A stretch of DNA of 64,000 bases from Pseudoscleropodium purum (Eukaryota > Streptophyta > Bryopsida > Hypnales > Brachytheciaceae). How positions within the stretch are numbered: position 1 is the stretch's first letter; each line of letters starts with the position of its first letter. Below are positions 25,936 through 36,060 of this stretch, in pieces. Position numbers and translations under genes: made by a program. Where the stretch lies: positions 15,812,501-15,876,500 of the forward strand of contig OZ017799.1 in the NCBI GenBank assembly GCA_963969395.1, in the 5' to 3' direction. The notes below the pieces were generated by a model. That model did not search any database. It saw nothing but the letters and a program-made list of their open reading frames with translations, and had not been told where the DNA came from.

Positions 25936-28639
25936 ACCGATAAATTATTTGAAACTACTATAATTTAATGCATTGAACAACAAAAAAACAAAAGAATTTT
26001 TTTAAATTAAAATTGTCATCTTTTTGTAAATTAGAAATACAGAATTGTATTGGACTACTATAGAAATGTGTGGAAAAAATTATAAAATTTTGACTTGCAT
26101 ATTGTAAGATTAGAGTATTTGAAATTAGGGGAAATCTTTTTGGGTTCTCTCAAAAAATTCAACAAACTTTGACTTGACCAATGAGATTTATATACTACTT
26201 ATTGTTTAAACTATCTAATTAACTACATACATCCAAACTCCAAAAGTAAACAGGAGATATAGCAATAGTAATACTACATGATTACATGAATATAAAAATG
26301 TGAGCATGTGAGTTTTGAGCATGTATATGAGTAGAAATACTACAACCATTGAAGGTGCTTACAATACAAACATTTACAACATAGATACCTACATTATAAT
26401 TGTACTATAATTATAAAAGATTTCTATAATAATTAGACTTGTAATATAGGTGTATAGTCTTATAGACTCATGTGCTCACACTCTTAGATTCACATAATAG
26501 CAATTTTTTTCTAGATAGCATATAACTATAAAATCCAAATATCCAGTTTGGAGAAATTTTTGTCATCTTAAACTAAACACATCATAGTTTGTTGCTCCCA
26601 CATTTGAGGGGCATTTGAATATTCTTCCAACCTCATTTTAGCTTTGAATAGCCACCTACAATGATGACCCCACCCCCACCACAATTTTTCAAGAGCAACC
26701 AATGAAAATTGAAGAGTTATTTGTTGCAATTTATTCATAAAATTATTAAAATTTAAAAACATCACAAATTATGATAAATTTAAAACTTTATACATTTTAC
26801 AAATGTACAAATTTAAAACTTAATGATATTTGGACTTTCATCAAATTAGAAGAGAGGATGATACATCATTCAAAACTTCAAAAAGGGCTTGGAAGTAATG
26901 CTTACTAAAGTGGCTAGAAAGTAGGCCTACAAAGACTTTAGTTTTGGTAAACTTGCCAAGACAAAATGAAATGTTCAAGAGGGGAATCCAAATTTTTATT
27001 TTTTAATCAATTAATGAAGTTTGAATTGACAAAGAAGTAACCTTCAATTCCACTTAAGTTAAACAACATTCAACAAGTCTCTATATATCTAAAATTGTAT
27101 TTAATACAACAATCACTTGAATCAAATTCTTCGAAATGCAGAAAATCAATGAATAATCAATTCTACGTAACTCATGTAATTTTATATACTCTTCACACTT
27201 GTTAAAAGAACAAATTCATAAAATAAGCAGCTTCAATCTACTTACATCCTATGTATCACTTTATAAAAATATGAAAAAACAAACTAAAATCAGTCACCTT
27301 ATAATGAAAAAAGGATTAAATCAAATTATATTAAATACAAATCATCCTTATTTACAATGTCATACTTTCAATCAATATCAACTCGATTTATACAATTTCT
27401 ATTCATTTGAATTAAACAACCTAAAAATAATGGAAATATTTATATAAAAATTATTTTATTCAATTCTTCTAAAATTGATTCTAAAAAAGGGATTTTTAAT
27501 TTTTGTAAAACCAACCAACCAATAGTCAAAGCTATAATTGCATTTCATAAATTACTTGAGATATTACAATTTAAATTTTCAAAATTATTTTTTAATTTAT
27601 TAATATGTTTTGGAGCCAAGGTATTTGAAGGTTTAGAACATGTAGCACAAAGAGCATCAAAACCTCTTTTTTAATTTTTAAATAATTCAAAAACAATTGT
27701 ATTAAAAATTTTACAATTACAAATCCATTACAAAAAATATTCAAAATTTGAAAATATTTAAGAATGTGACTAATTATGGAAGAAATCTTCAATTTTAGGT
27801 TTTAAATTTTAATTATAAATATCCTCAATAGCAATTATTAATGAAACTATACAAAGGTAATGCAAAATTCAAAATCTACAACTTATTGTTTATAAATCGA
27901 GGCTGTTTGTAAATTGTGATTCATTAGTTTTAGGATAAACTCTTTATGTACTTTGTGAACACTCTTATCTATATTGACAAAATTTTGACTTTAAATCATT
28001 AAAATAACATTTAATATTGGATTAAATTTACAAAATTTAAAAGAATTTTTTTTTATATATGTATACATAAAGAATACATTGAAATTTTAATTTTCCAAAA
28101 TAAATTATTTTCAAGTTGTAGAATTTTGAGCCCTCACATTTAATAATATTTTAACCAAAGAATGCCAATATTTTGAGAATAAACAAAATGACACAATTTT
28201 TCATTTAATATTTGGATTTTTGTTATAGGACCCACCTAAAGATATTCCTCTCACGAGCTTATTCTAACAATCACTAAAGTAAACCAATTGATTATTGTTC
28301 ATCTTAATGTTGCCTTTATGTACACCATGGGCACATTTCAAATTGAAAATGCACATTATACATAAAGGAGTGTGGAATTGGAAATTGGATGGTAGAAGGT
28401 TGGTTTGCCTTACATCCAAAATCTAGATTACAAAATAGTTCTTGAATATCTACATAGGTAGGAGAAATCTTTTGTATATTCTCTAGTTCTACAATCCAAA
28501 GAAAGTGCATGACCAAGTCATTTTGAACACATAGTAAGTTAATACTTTGCATGAGTTTCCATGTTACGGTTTGTTGGGTACCACACACTAACTAAAGAGG
28601 TACTTCACACTATAATCAAAGGTTAAAAGGCAACTAATT
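25936..28639. other. AT-rich intergenic DNA, no gene seen
   Basis: Extremely AT-rich. Short frames (for example 27199-27447 on +, 28316-28588 on -) lack motifs. A + strand stretch near 27475-27660 reads as a mostly open low-complexity frame ending RASKPLF-stop, which could be an old transposon relic, but I cannot assign it. Confidence 0.5.
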
Positions 28640-29410
28640 TCCAAAGTCTAACTTAAAGTCCAAATAGTTAGCCATGAGCACCATTGAAGCGTATCCTAAA
28701 GATAAGCTTAACACCACACTCTAAAGGGCACTTCACATTATGACCAAAGGTCACCAATTTCCACCAATTAGATTGCTCAATTTTTGATTTCTTGTAATAT
28801 AGATTGGTCAAAATGAGTGGCTTTGACTTTTGGCCATAGTGTGAACTCCCCCTTAATTTGAAGTGTCACATTGCCGATTACATTAACCAACCAAAGTTTA
28901 ACTTGAAGTCCAAGCACTCAGCCGTGAGCACCACTAAAGCATATCCTAAAGATAAGCTTAACTTAACTTTAGTCTATAGTGAGCTTTCTTTTCTTTTCCG
29001 CATTGTCGCCCACAAGTTAGAGTCTTTTAACTTATCTTTGGATCTTAACTTAAAGGTATTCCACACGAAAGACCACTTCACACTATGGCCAAAGTCGAAG
29101 CCATTGATTTCTACCTATCACATTGTCAAATTCTTGATTTCTTGCAATTTAAATTGGTGGAAATCGCCAACTTCTCATCCTTTGGTCATAGTGTGAACTA
29201 CCCCTTAACTTGAAGTCACATTCCATTACAGGTAACCGACCAAAGTGTAACTTGAAGTGCAAGCAGCCAGCCATGAGCACCATTGAAGCATATCTTGAAG
29301 ATAAGCTTAACTTAACTTCAGTCTATTATAGTGAGCTTTCTTTCTTTCTTTCTTTCTCGCATTGTCCCACACAAGTTAGAGAGTGTTATAACTTATCTTT
29401 GGATCTGAGA
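28640..29410. repeat. Tandem duplication, three units of about 250-350 bp
   Basis: The block GAGCACCATTGAAGCRTATC with AAGATAAGCTTAAC recurs at about 28676, 28927 and 29275. Around it are shared blocks reading AACTTGAAGTCCAAGC, TAGTGTGAACTNCCCCTTAA, GATTTCTTGCAATNTAAATTGG and CACAAGTTAGAG...ACTTATCTTTGGATCT. The last unit ends just before the small ORF at 29436. It is non-coding, with a (TTCT)n run near 29338-29360. Confidence 0.8.
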
Positions 29411-29435
29411 ATATTCTCCGAACTTGTGCAAAAGA

Positions 29436-29579
29436 ATGTTCTGCATCAGAAGACAGCTTGTCACAGCGTTGCCTTACATTCTTGCTTCATTGGCTCCCTT
29501 TGTTGATGCAGCAGCAACCTATCCGATTGGCTGTGTGACTTGGAGATTTGCTGGCAAGGTTTACACAAGTTGCCCATAA
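29436..29579 (+). CDS. Candidate 47-aa secreted cysteine-containing peptide
   Basis: This small ORF starts at ATG 29436 and ends at TAA 29577-29579. The N-terminus has a basic pair (RR, residues 5-6), then a hydrophobic stretch (LVTALPYILASLAPFV), then DAAA, a good signal-peptidase context. The remainder is about 20 residues with two cysteines (TYPIGCVTWRFAGKVYTSCP). Base composition of the ORF is clearly less AT-rich than its surroundings. The frame contains AAG|GTTTAC, a possible splice donor, so it might instead be the first exon of a longer secreted protein. It follows directly on the tandem array at 28.64-29.41 kb. I do not recognise a family; the assignment is by composition and signal-peptide form only. 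Confidence 0.35.
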   Translation: MFCIRRQLVTALPYILASLAPFVDAAATYPIGCVTWRFAGKVYTSCP

Positions 29580-31638
29580 CATTGCTGACCAATGAGGTAG
29601 CGGTCTTTTTTCTTTCTTTCTTTTTTTACATGAATGACATCAGTCCCTTTTTCATCCTAAAAAAAATGGCCTCCTATAGTGAACTAAATTGTTTTATTTG
29701 ATGACTCCACAACCAACCCCAATACTGCTGTTAAGTGATATGGAGTAATTTTCTTGAAAGGCGTCTATAGGAGGCATAACACCTTCCAAGCATGGGATAG
29801 GTCCATTGCTTGGTTCAAGAGCATCCACACCCTTACTTGCTAAATTTACTAAATTTTCCGTCTAATTTTGAAAGACCCTCAATTTCCGCCTTGGTCCTCA
29901 CCCTTACTCGCCAAATATGACCCATAAAGAGTCAAGTGACCTAACTCATTGAGTAGAATAAAGGATAAAGGGAGTAAATTCAAGATATAAACATTGATTT
30001 GAAGGGTCATTCCTTGGAATGCTAGGATTGAGTCTCAAGAGAATATTGTAAAGGGTCCATAGTACTTTTCATCCACATTTGAAGGGTGTTGGTCCCCTAG
30101 CACGTAAGGGTGTATATGCTCTTAAACAATATTATGCGCATTGAATTTAATCCTTTAATCTTTTTCTGGAAATTTTCATATTTCTACTTAATATTTTATA
30201 CAATTATGTTATTTATTGCTATTTCATCAAATTGGTCAAAGAGGAAGGTCGGTTTCTAAGATTCAAGCATTAAATCTTGGAAATTATTAGGGCAAACCAT
30301 TATCCTTGAAGCACTTTCTTCACGATTGAAAATATAGACCAGAATTGTACACTCAATTTTGCTCAATACCTCTAAGCATTTAAAGGGGAAAATTTTTAAA
30401 TCAATCATAATTGAAAGCTTCAAAGACCTTAATAATGACCTTCTAATTGTAAAGCACATGATAGTTTTGTTTTATCAAAATTGTATCCTAAATCTCCATG
30501 ATTATACACAATTATGACTAGTATATTCTTTGTGTTGCTAGAAAGCACTAATTACAGAAAATGTATCATTGAATTTTTTCAAGATTTAGATGTGTTGAAC
30601 TTTTGTTGTATATTTGACATAAAACAATCTATATTTATTTCAAAAAATTTCAAGTGGCCAATAACTATTATAAATGCTTAATTTTGCATAGAGAAGTGTA
30701 TACTTGGATATCAATGTAAAGCATGAAGGTTTAATATTGAATTTAATATTGGTTTTATCATTGAATAATTTAAGTTTGAAATTGGATTCATTTAGAATCA
30801 AAATTCTTTGTTATTACACCCTAAAAACCAATTGAATCATTATGCATGTGATTACAAATTCTTCAATAATAAAAGAATGACTATCCCTCCTTCCTAAAAA
30901 ACTTGCCATTAGCATTTAGCTCACCTCTAGGTGATTGCAAGAAAGACTTGTTCATTTTTATTGCAATTTAATAATACTCATGTTTAATTTTTTAGAGTAC
31001 TTTAAAATTAAAAATATATTTTTTAAGAATTTCAAAAATATAGCCAATATATACTTTTAAGAAGATTTTACCCTAGGAAGATAAAGCATAGAAAAATTCT
31101 CTAAGTAGGAAAACTCAAAAAGTGCCACATCTCTAAAAAATTAATATTTTGATGTTTTCATCTATAATAAATAGGAAAAAGAAATTTCATTAAAAAATGG
31201 CCATTAAAAGCAACTTTACCAAGATGGTCATTTACCAAAAGAATCACCAAAATAATATTTTACGTGTTTTAAAATGCAAGCAAACAAAAGCTCACTTTGT
31301 GAACTTCCATACAACATACAATTAACTATTTTTTAAAATTATTTTGAAAAATAGTTTTAAGTCTACTAGAAAACCATTCCTTCCAAATTTCTACTCCAAA
31401 TTTGTTTATTGGGATACACAATAGTACTACCCCTCAATTGGCAAGCGTGGCATACAATTAAGAGCTATTTTGGATAGTAAAATAGTTTTGAAAAATAGTT
31501 TAATTTTTTTTTAAAGGGATATAATAGTTATGAATACCTTATCTATGAATATTTAGTCTTGTGAAGTCACAATACAAAATTTATGGTCAAAAAACAAATT
31601 AGTATGCAACGTGTGACAAAAACTAAGTACTAGAGTTT
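29580..31638. other. Intergenic DNA with a shared short segment
   Basis: Mostly AT-rich and non-coding. Positions 29761-29818 (GGAGGCATAACACCTTCCAAG...TTGCTTGGTTCAA) resemble 56851-56915 (GCGGCATAATACCCCTTCCC...GCCTGGTTATTCAA), so a diverged repeat or gene fragment is shared by the two islands. A - strand frame at 30256-30459 has no motif. Confidence 0.4.
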
Positions 31639-33680
31639 TTGCAATCACCCCTTTATCTCTCCCAAAGCCACAATAATGATACAATAATAGAAAAACAATG
31701 GCCATCTCTTTTAAATGCAATCCTGAGATTGGTAAGATACCAAGATAGATGTGGGTTAAGAAACAACCTAGCTAAGAACTTGCATAAGGGCCAAATTTTA
31801 TTGTCAAACTTGGGGCCAATACAATACCCTTCTATAATTTGTCTACTATGTAACTTAAAGCAAATTGATACTTAGCCACATGCTCTACTACAATGTACAA
31901 AACCACACATTAAAGCACTACACATCAAGAGACATAATAAAGTAGTACAAGAAATTCATAAACTTCTCCCTCACACCAAATCAAGATGTTTTACTCTTAC
32001 AAACACTAGAGTCTTTGACGACAACCCACCCAAACACCTAGTGCTTAATTGATTACATCTGTACACATGCTCTAACACTACAAATTGTAATTGCCTTGCA
32101 AAACTATGTCTAGACGGGTTGATGCAAAAAACACCAGCCGTTTTGCATAGTGTGTTTTGAAAAATTAGTTTGTGTCCAACACTATAACTTTTGAATTTTA
32201 ATCACAATGCCAAAAATAAAAATCTACTTCTATCTAATTTCATTATAATCATATTTTTTGTTTTTTCAATTAAAAAAATATTTATATTTAAATATCAATT
32301 TTGTTAATATGTTACACTTTCAAGTTTAGAATTTTTTAATACTAAATACAAATTCAAGTTAATGATTTTGGGCTGAAATTTTTTGTAGTATATTCCTATA
32401 GTAGGTAGACATGTCCCTTCTAAAGGCATCTAAAAAAACATTATTTTATGTCCACCATGTTCATGCAAAGATGCCTCCCTTGTACGCACACTTGTAAACA
32501 TAAAAAATGGTTTTGACCTTATAATTTTTTTGCTCAAATCTCATCACCAAGAATCCCTCACAAATATTCAATTATTAGTTTTATTGAAAATTAATTTTTC
32601 TATTTTTTACAAGTTAAAATGTTCAACTATGTGTTTGTTTTACTAGAATTCTATGTCCCAAAATTGATCCTTGTAAATACAATTTGAACATTTTTATTTT
32701 TAGAAAATAGGAAAATTCATTTTCAACAAAACTAAAAATTTGACATTAGAAAAGACTTCATGGTGATGAGATTTGATTTAAAAAATGAGGTCAAAATCAT
32801 TCCTAATGCTTACAAGTGCATGCACAAGGAAGGCTTCTTTGCACGAACGTGGAGGGCATAAAATAATGTTTATTTAGATGCTCTATAATAGGGACATGTC
32901 TACCTATTATAATTAGGAATATACCACAAAACTTTCAACCCAAAATCATTAACTTGAACTAGTATTTAGTATTAAAAAAACTCCTAAATCCAAAAGTGTG
33001 ACATATTAACAAAATTGACATTTATATGTAAATTGATTTCTTGAAATTTCTAAAAAAAAAGATATATAATTACAATCAGGTTAGCTAGAAATAGATTTTT
33101 TAATTTTTGGCATTGGCTTTCAAATTCAAAAGTTATAGCGGATGACAAGAAAGTCACTTTGATTGTGATGTGAAAATAGTTGGTGTTTCTTGCAATGACC
33201 TAGACATACTATGTGTATGTACCCTACCATACTAAGACCACCTCCATCTCACCCATCAAAAGACTATAAAATACAATTCCTTTGAATTTATATACTACAA
33301 CAACTACTTTTCTCCAAATTCTATAATTCTTTGACTTGATAAATAAATCACTCATTCAAAACATTACAAACCTTAGTTGGACAACATAAATTATCCTTAT
33401 AGTCTTTACAACTAGAGCATGGGGCACTACAAATATTTTATCCATCTCCAAATTGAAAAATGAACTCAACCTATGATAATCTACTATAAAAAGTACTTAA
33501 ATAACATCAATAATATAGAGGTCAAATACTCAATATCTATTCTTCTTCACAAAAGAAGACTTGAAAAAATTACCAAACTTTATCCACCAACATCCTTCCT
33601 CATTAAACCTTTCCATTCACTTATTATTATTATTTTTCAACTTCACTACTTCTTTTCAAGTTCTATTTGTAAGTGGTAGA
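31639..33680 (+). pseudogene. LINE-like retrotransposon ORF2 relic (C-terminal part)
   Basis: From 31639 a single + frame runs, with two in-frame stops, to about 32130. It includes SIICLLCNLKQIDT, then a stop and PHALLQCTKPHIKALHIKRH, then FDDNPPKHLVLN. A CxxC zinc-knuckle-like pair followed by HALLQC...HIKRHN is the layout of the C-terminal region of plant LINE-type reverse transcriptases. Reading appears to resume after the fold-back at 32100-33215 (DLDILC, then a threonine/proline/lysine-rich tail to about 33680). The reverse transcriptase core is not visible. The family call is by motif layout from memory and is moderately secure. The element is clearly dead. Confidence 0.5.
32100..33215. 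repeat. 1.1-kb fold-back inside the LINE relic
   Basis: Two inverted arms face each other: about 32100-32630 and about 32645-33215. Pairings include CTATGTCTAG near 32104 with CTAGACATACTATG near 33200, AAAACACCAGCCG with its partner near 33180, AACTTTTGAATTTTAATCACA with the region near 33110-33140, GTAGACATGTCCCTTCTA near 32404-32421 with 32894-32912, and AAAACATTATTTTATGTCC near 32437 with 32853-32872. There is no ORF. The outer ends fall within the LINE frame, so it most likely inserted there. Alternatively, the arms are an inverted duplication that captured LINE sequence. Confidence 0.8.
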
Positions 33681-33826
33681 GTCCCCTCCTTCTAGCAAAG
33701 GTTATAGTTTTGGTGTCACCCATCTTTTCTTTCTAGAACTAATTGTCTGGGATCGAAGATGAATTGACTCTTTAATTTATGCCAACCTAACATGGTTGAA
33801 GTTACAACTCTCTCTTCTTTTGGAAA

Positions 33827-34107
33827 TAAGGTGGCCCCCCTACATGCAGGCCACTGATCCTACATTACCATCTTCACTTTGTGAACATCTCCAAAATAAA
33901 TTATGTACCTGGGCGGAAAAAACAATTTTAGAACCAAACTTTGTTCCTTCGTAACTTTTGCATATTGTATTCAAATGCCGAGTTCTTTGTTGCATTGGAA
34001 CCTCCTTTCACTTGCCAACAAGAAAATATGGAAATTGAACCAGTCTAGTAATAGCAATTAGGCACAGTAGTAAAAGGTGGTGCTTGGGAGCCAGCGCACC
34101 CACCTTA
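33827..34107. mobile_element. TA-bounded MITE, copy 2
   Basis: Begins TAAGGTGG at 33827 and ends CCACCTTA at 34107, with TA at both borders. Internal blocks match copies 1 and 3: TAGAACCAAACTTTGTTCC, TAACTTTTGCATATTGTATT, GAACCTCCTTTCACTTGCCA and CCAGTCTAGTAATAGCAA. The left third is more diverged than in the other copies. Confidence 0.75.
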
Positions 34108-34558
34108 TATTGTTCAGATTTCGGTGCTCCAAAGTTCAAAACTCATATAAACCTGCACCGTTTTCCATGTGAATGTCCTGAGTTGCTTTGAGCACACCGT
34201 ACTCTTTTCTTTCACTTTTCTTTTCTCTTTACCCTCTTTTTTTTTTCTTTTTTTTTAGATTTTTGAAAAGTGACCACTGAGGATGTATCATCTCATTCCA
34301 CGTTCAGTATGTACATATACATTTAACTTACACTTCGTGACTACAAAGATATCGACGCCAACAGAAATAGAAAAATATATTTATAAATAAACTACTGCTG
34401 TAGACTTCAAACCAATCCCAACTAATAAAGACGCTAGGCTGGGACAAGGCTGGACCTCCAGGAGATGTGCCGCAGTGCCGCTCCATACTGTAACTTTAGT
34501 AGTTCAGTTATTTTAGTGCACAATATTCATTCATCCCCAAAGGCAGAAATTGAAAGCC
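34108..34558. other. Start of a gene-like island, with polypyrimidine run
   Basis: Composition becomes balanced here. A long polypyrimidine tract occupies about 34200-34256 (C/T only for most of its length) and ends TTTTTTAGAT, resembling a splice acceptor on +. No ORF is supported. This stretch would be the 3' flank of the - strand ORF that ends at 34559. Confidence 0.4.
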
Positions 34559-35098
34559 TCAGTCGCACACTATTTGTTGAACCTGCTTGGAGCTCGATGA
34601 GCTGGCTCTCTGAAGTGCAGTAGTCTCCACTCCGGTCTGCTGATAATTGTTTTGAACCAAAGATTGAAGCCAAATGAAACCTCCCAAGCTTCCAGCGGTC
34701 CGTCCAGCCTCATGAATGATCAAAGTGAGGTCAAGGCCTTCGAGAGGGCGCATGAAAGTCGGTAAGCTTCCTCCTGGCCTGATGAGGCTGGCTCCTCCAA
34801 GAAACTGGCATCTTCGAATTATTATGGGTGTCGTCTTGTCCAAGACGTACGCCGTGCAATCGTAGGACCGTTCCCCGAAACTTCTACGAGGTCCACATTT
34901 AGTATTTCGATCGAATCCCAATGGAATCGATATGCTCTTCTGGCCAGGACTCCAGGCTGTGGGCCAGAGCAGCTTTCCAGCCCCACTTGGGGCCAATCTG
35001 TGCCCTGAAATGCTGGTGGAATCATCGTTCATGAAGCTCATGTGGGCCGCGGCTTCTGAGGGAGGACTGGCCACACATGGCTTGGAAAAAAAACTCAT
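34559..35098 (-). CDS. Orphan ORF, 179 aa, function unknown
   Basis: The first ATG on the - strand is at 35098-35096 and the stop is at 34559. The protein has no membrane segment or signal peptide. It contains a Ser/Gly/Pro-rich N-terminal half (FMNDDSTSISGHRLAPSG), a Cys/Arg-rich middle (NTKCGPRRSFGERSYDCTAY) and a Ser/Gln-rich C-terminus. It lies in a roughly 2-kb island of balanced composition within AT-rich DNA. No family is recognised, and the coding strand is not certain: shorter + strand frames overlap it. It may be a lineage-restricted gene, an exon of a larger one, or a chance frame in a GC-richer segment. Confidence 0.3.
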   Translation of the reverse strand: MSFFSKPCVASPPSEAAAHMSFMNDDSTSISGHRLAPSGAGKLLWPTAWSPGQKSISIPLGFDRNTKCGPRRSFGERSYDCTAYVLDKTTPIIIRRCQFLGGASLIRPGGSLPTFMRPLEGLDLTLIIHEAGRTAGSLGGFIWLQSLVQNNYQQTGVETTALQRASSSSSKQVQQIVCD

Positions 35099-35320
35099 GA
35101 GTGCCCGCGTGGACCCCAAAAGTGTGTGTGAATGTAAAAGCTCCTTAGCGTCGAAAAATAACTTGAATTTGGGAAATTTCTCTTAAGTTGTGAATTTAGC
35201 TGGAATTATGAAAAAAAATCTTCAAGCGGAATATCTAACTGAACCGACCCAGATTGCACTGAATTCAGATCATAGTAATCGGGTCAACATAGCGGGAGAT
35301 TATCGTTGTTTTCCTTTCCG

Positions 35321-35482
35321 ATGACTTTGCTCGAGGAGGAAATCAAGAAGAAATCAGGGAAATTAGTGTCACGAATCTCCTCTGTTGGCAAACACACAGT
35401 ACTGTTAACCGGGAATCTCAATCCGGGAACGAAACCAGAGATAATCTCCCAGGACTACTTCGGATTGCACCAGTGGAAATAA
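35321..35482 (+). CDS. Candidate 53-aa small ORF, function unknown
   Basis: ATG 35321 to TAA 35482. The product begins MTLLEEEIKKKSGKLVSRIS and ends YFGLHQWK. It is charged and soluble with an amphipathic lysine-rich N-terminus and no cysteines, and its residue mix looks like real protein rather than AT noise. It lies in the same balanced-composition island as the - strand orphan ORF but on the opposite strand. It could be an exon: GT dinucleotides occur inside, but no strong donor follows. I know of no homologue. Confidence 0.3.
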   Translation: MTLLEEEIKKKSGKLVSRISSVGKHTVLLTGNLNPGTKPEIISQDYFGLHQWK

Positions 35483-36060
35483 CGACATGTTTCTCTAATG
35501 CTAATCAATCAACCAAAAGAATAATAAATGCCGTATACAAACTACAGTAGCTAGCCCTGTGTCTTGTTATGTTTTCTTCTGTTGAAAAATGACCGTACTC
35601 GCTCATGGAAAAAAACAAAAGAGAGAAAACTCAACTCGACCTATGTTTTTCCCTCTGTCCATTTCCCGAAATCAGATTCTTACTAGCTCGTCTCTAGCCT
35701 AGAAAGCCCCTGTGGCCCTGGCTTGAACTGGCCTGGATCAGATCGATTTGATCATAGCCACAGCCACAGCCCGGCCAGGAGAGAATATTCCACCAGAACC
35801 TCGCCCGCCCTTTCAAGCCGTGGTACAGAGTTGAAAGTGTGTGAAGCTTCCCGAGGAGGGAAGGACGGGAAATCCTCCACCGCTCACTGCTGCATTCTCC
35901 TACTCGACAGTCGGTCACTCCTTGAAAAATCAGAGCTTGACTTGACAAATTTGCAACTCCTTGGTAACTGTTCTTTATAACTGGTGACAGTGCCAGCAAT
36001 ACAGTAATAAGTGAATTTGCGACATCCCAGGCGCATTGGCATGGTTCGAGACTTCCAGAT
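35483..36060. other. Remainder of gene-like island
   Basis: Balanced base composition continues to about 36060, then drops to AT-rich. Both strands have open frames of 85-101 codons (35723-35980 on +, 35999-35694 on -) that begin with non-ATG codons and lack motifs. GGTTCGAGAC at about 36043 resembles a tRNA B box, but no cloverleaf can be drawn around it. Confidence 0.35.

Noticed and set aside
35694..35999. 101-codon - strand ORF as first exon of the orphan gene
   Set aside because: No ATG start and no convincing splice pair linking it to the ORF at 35098-34559.
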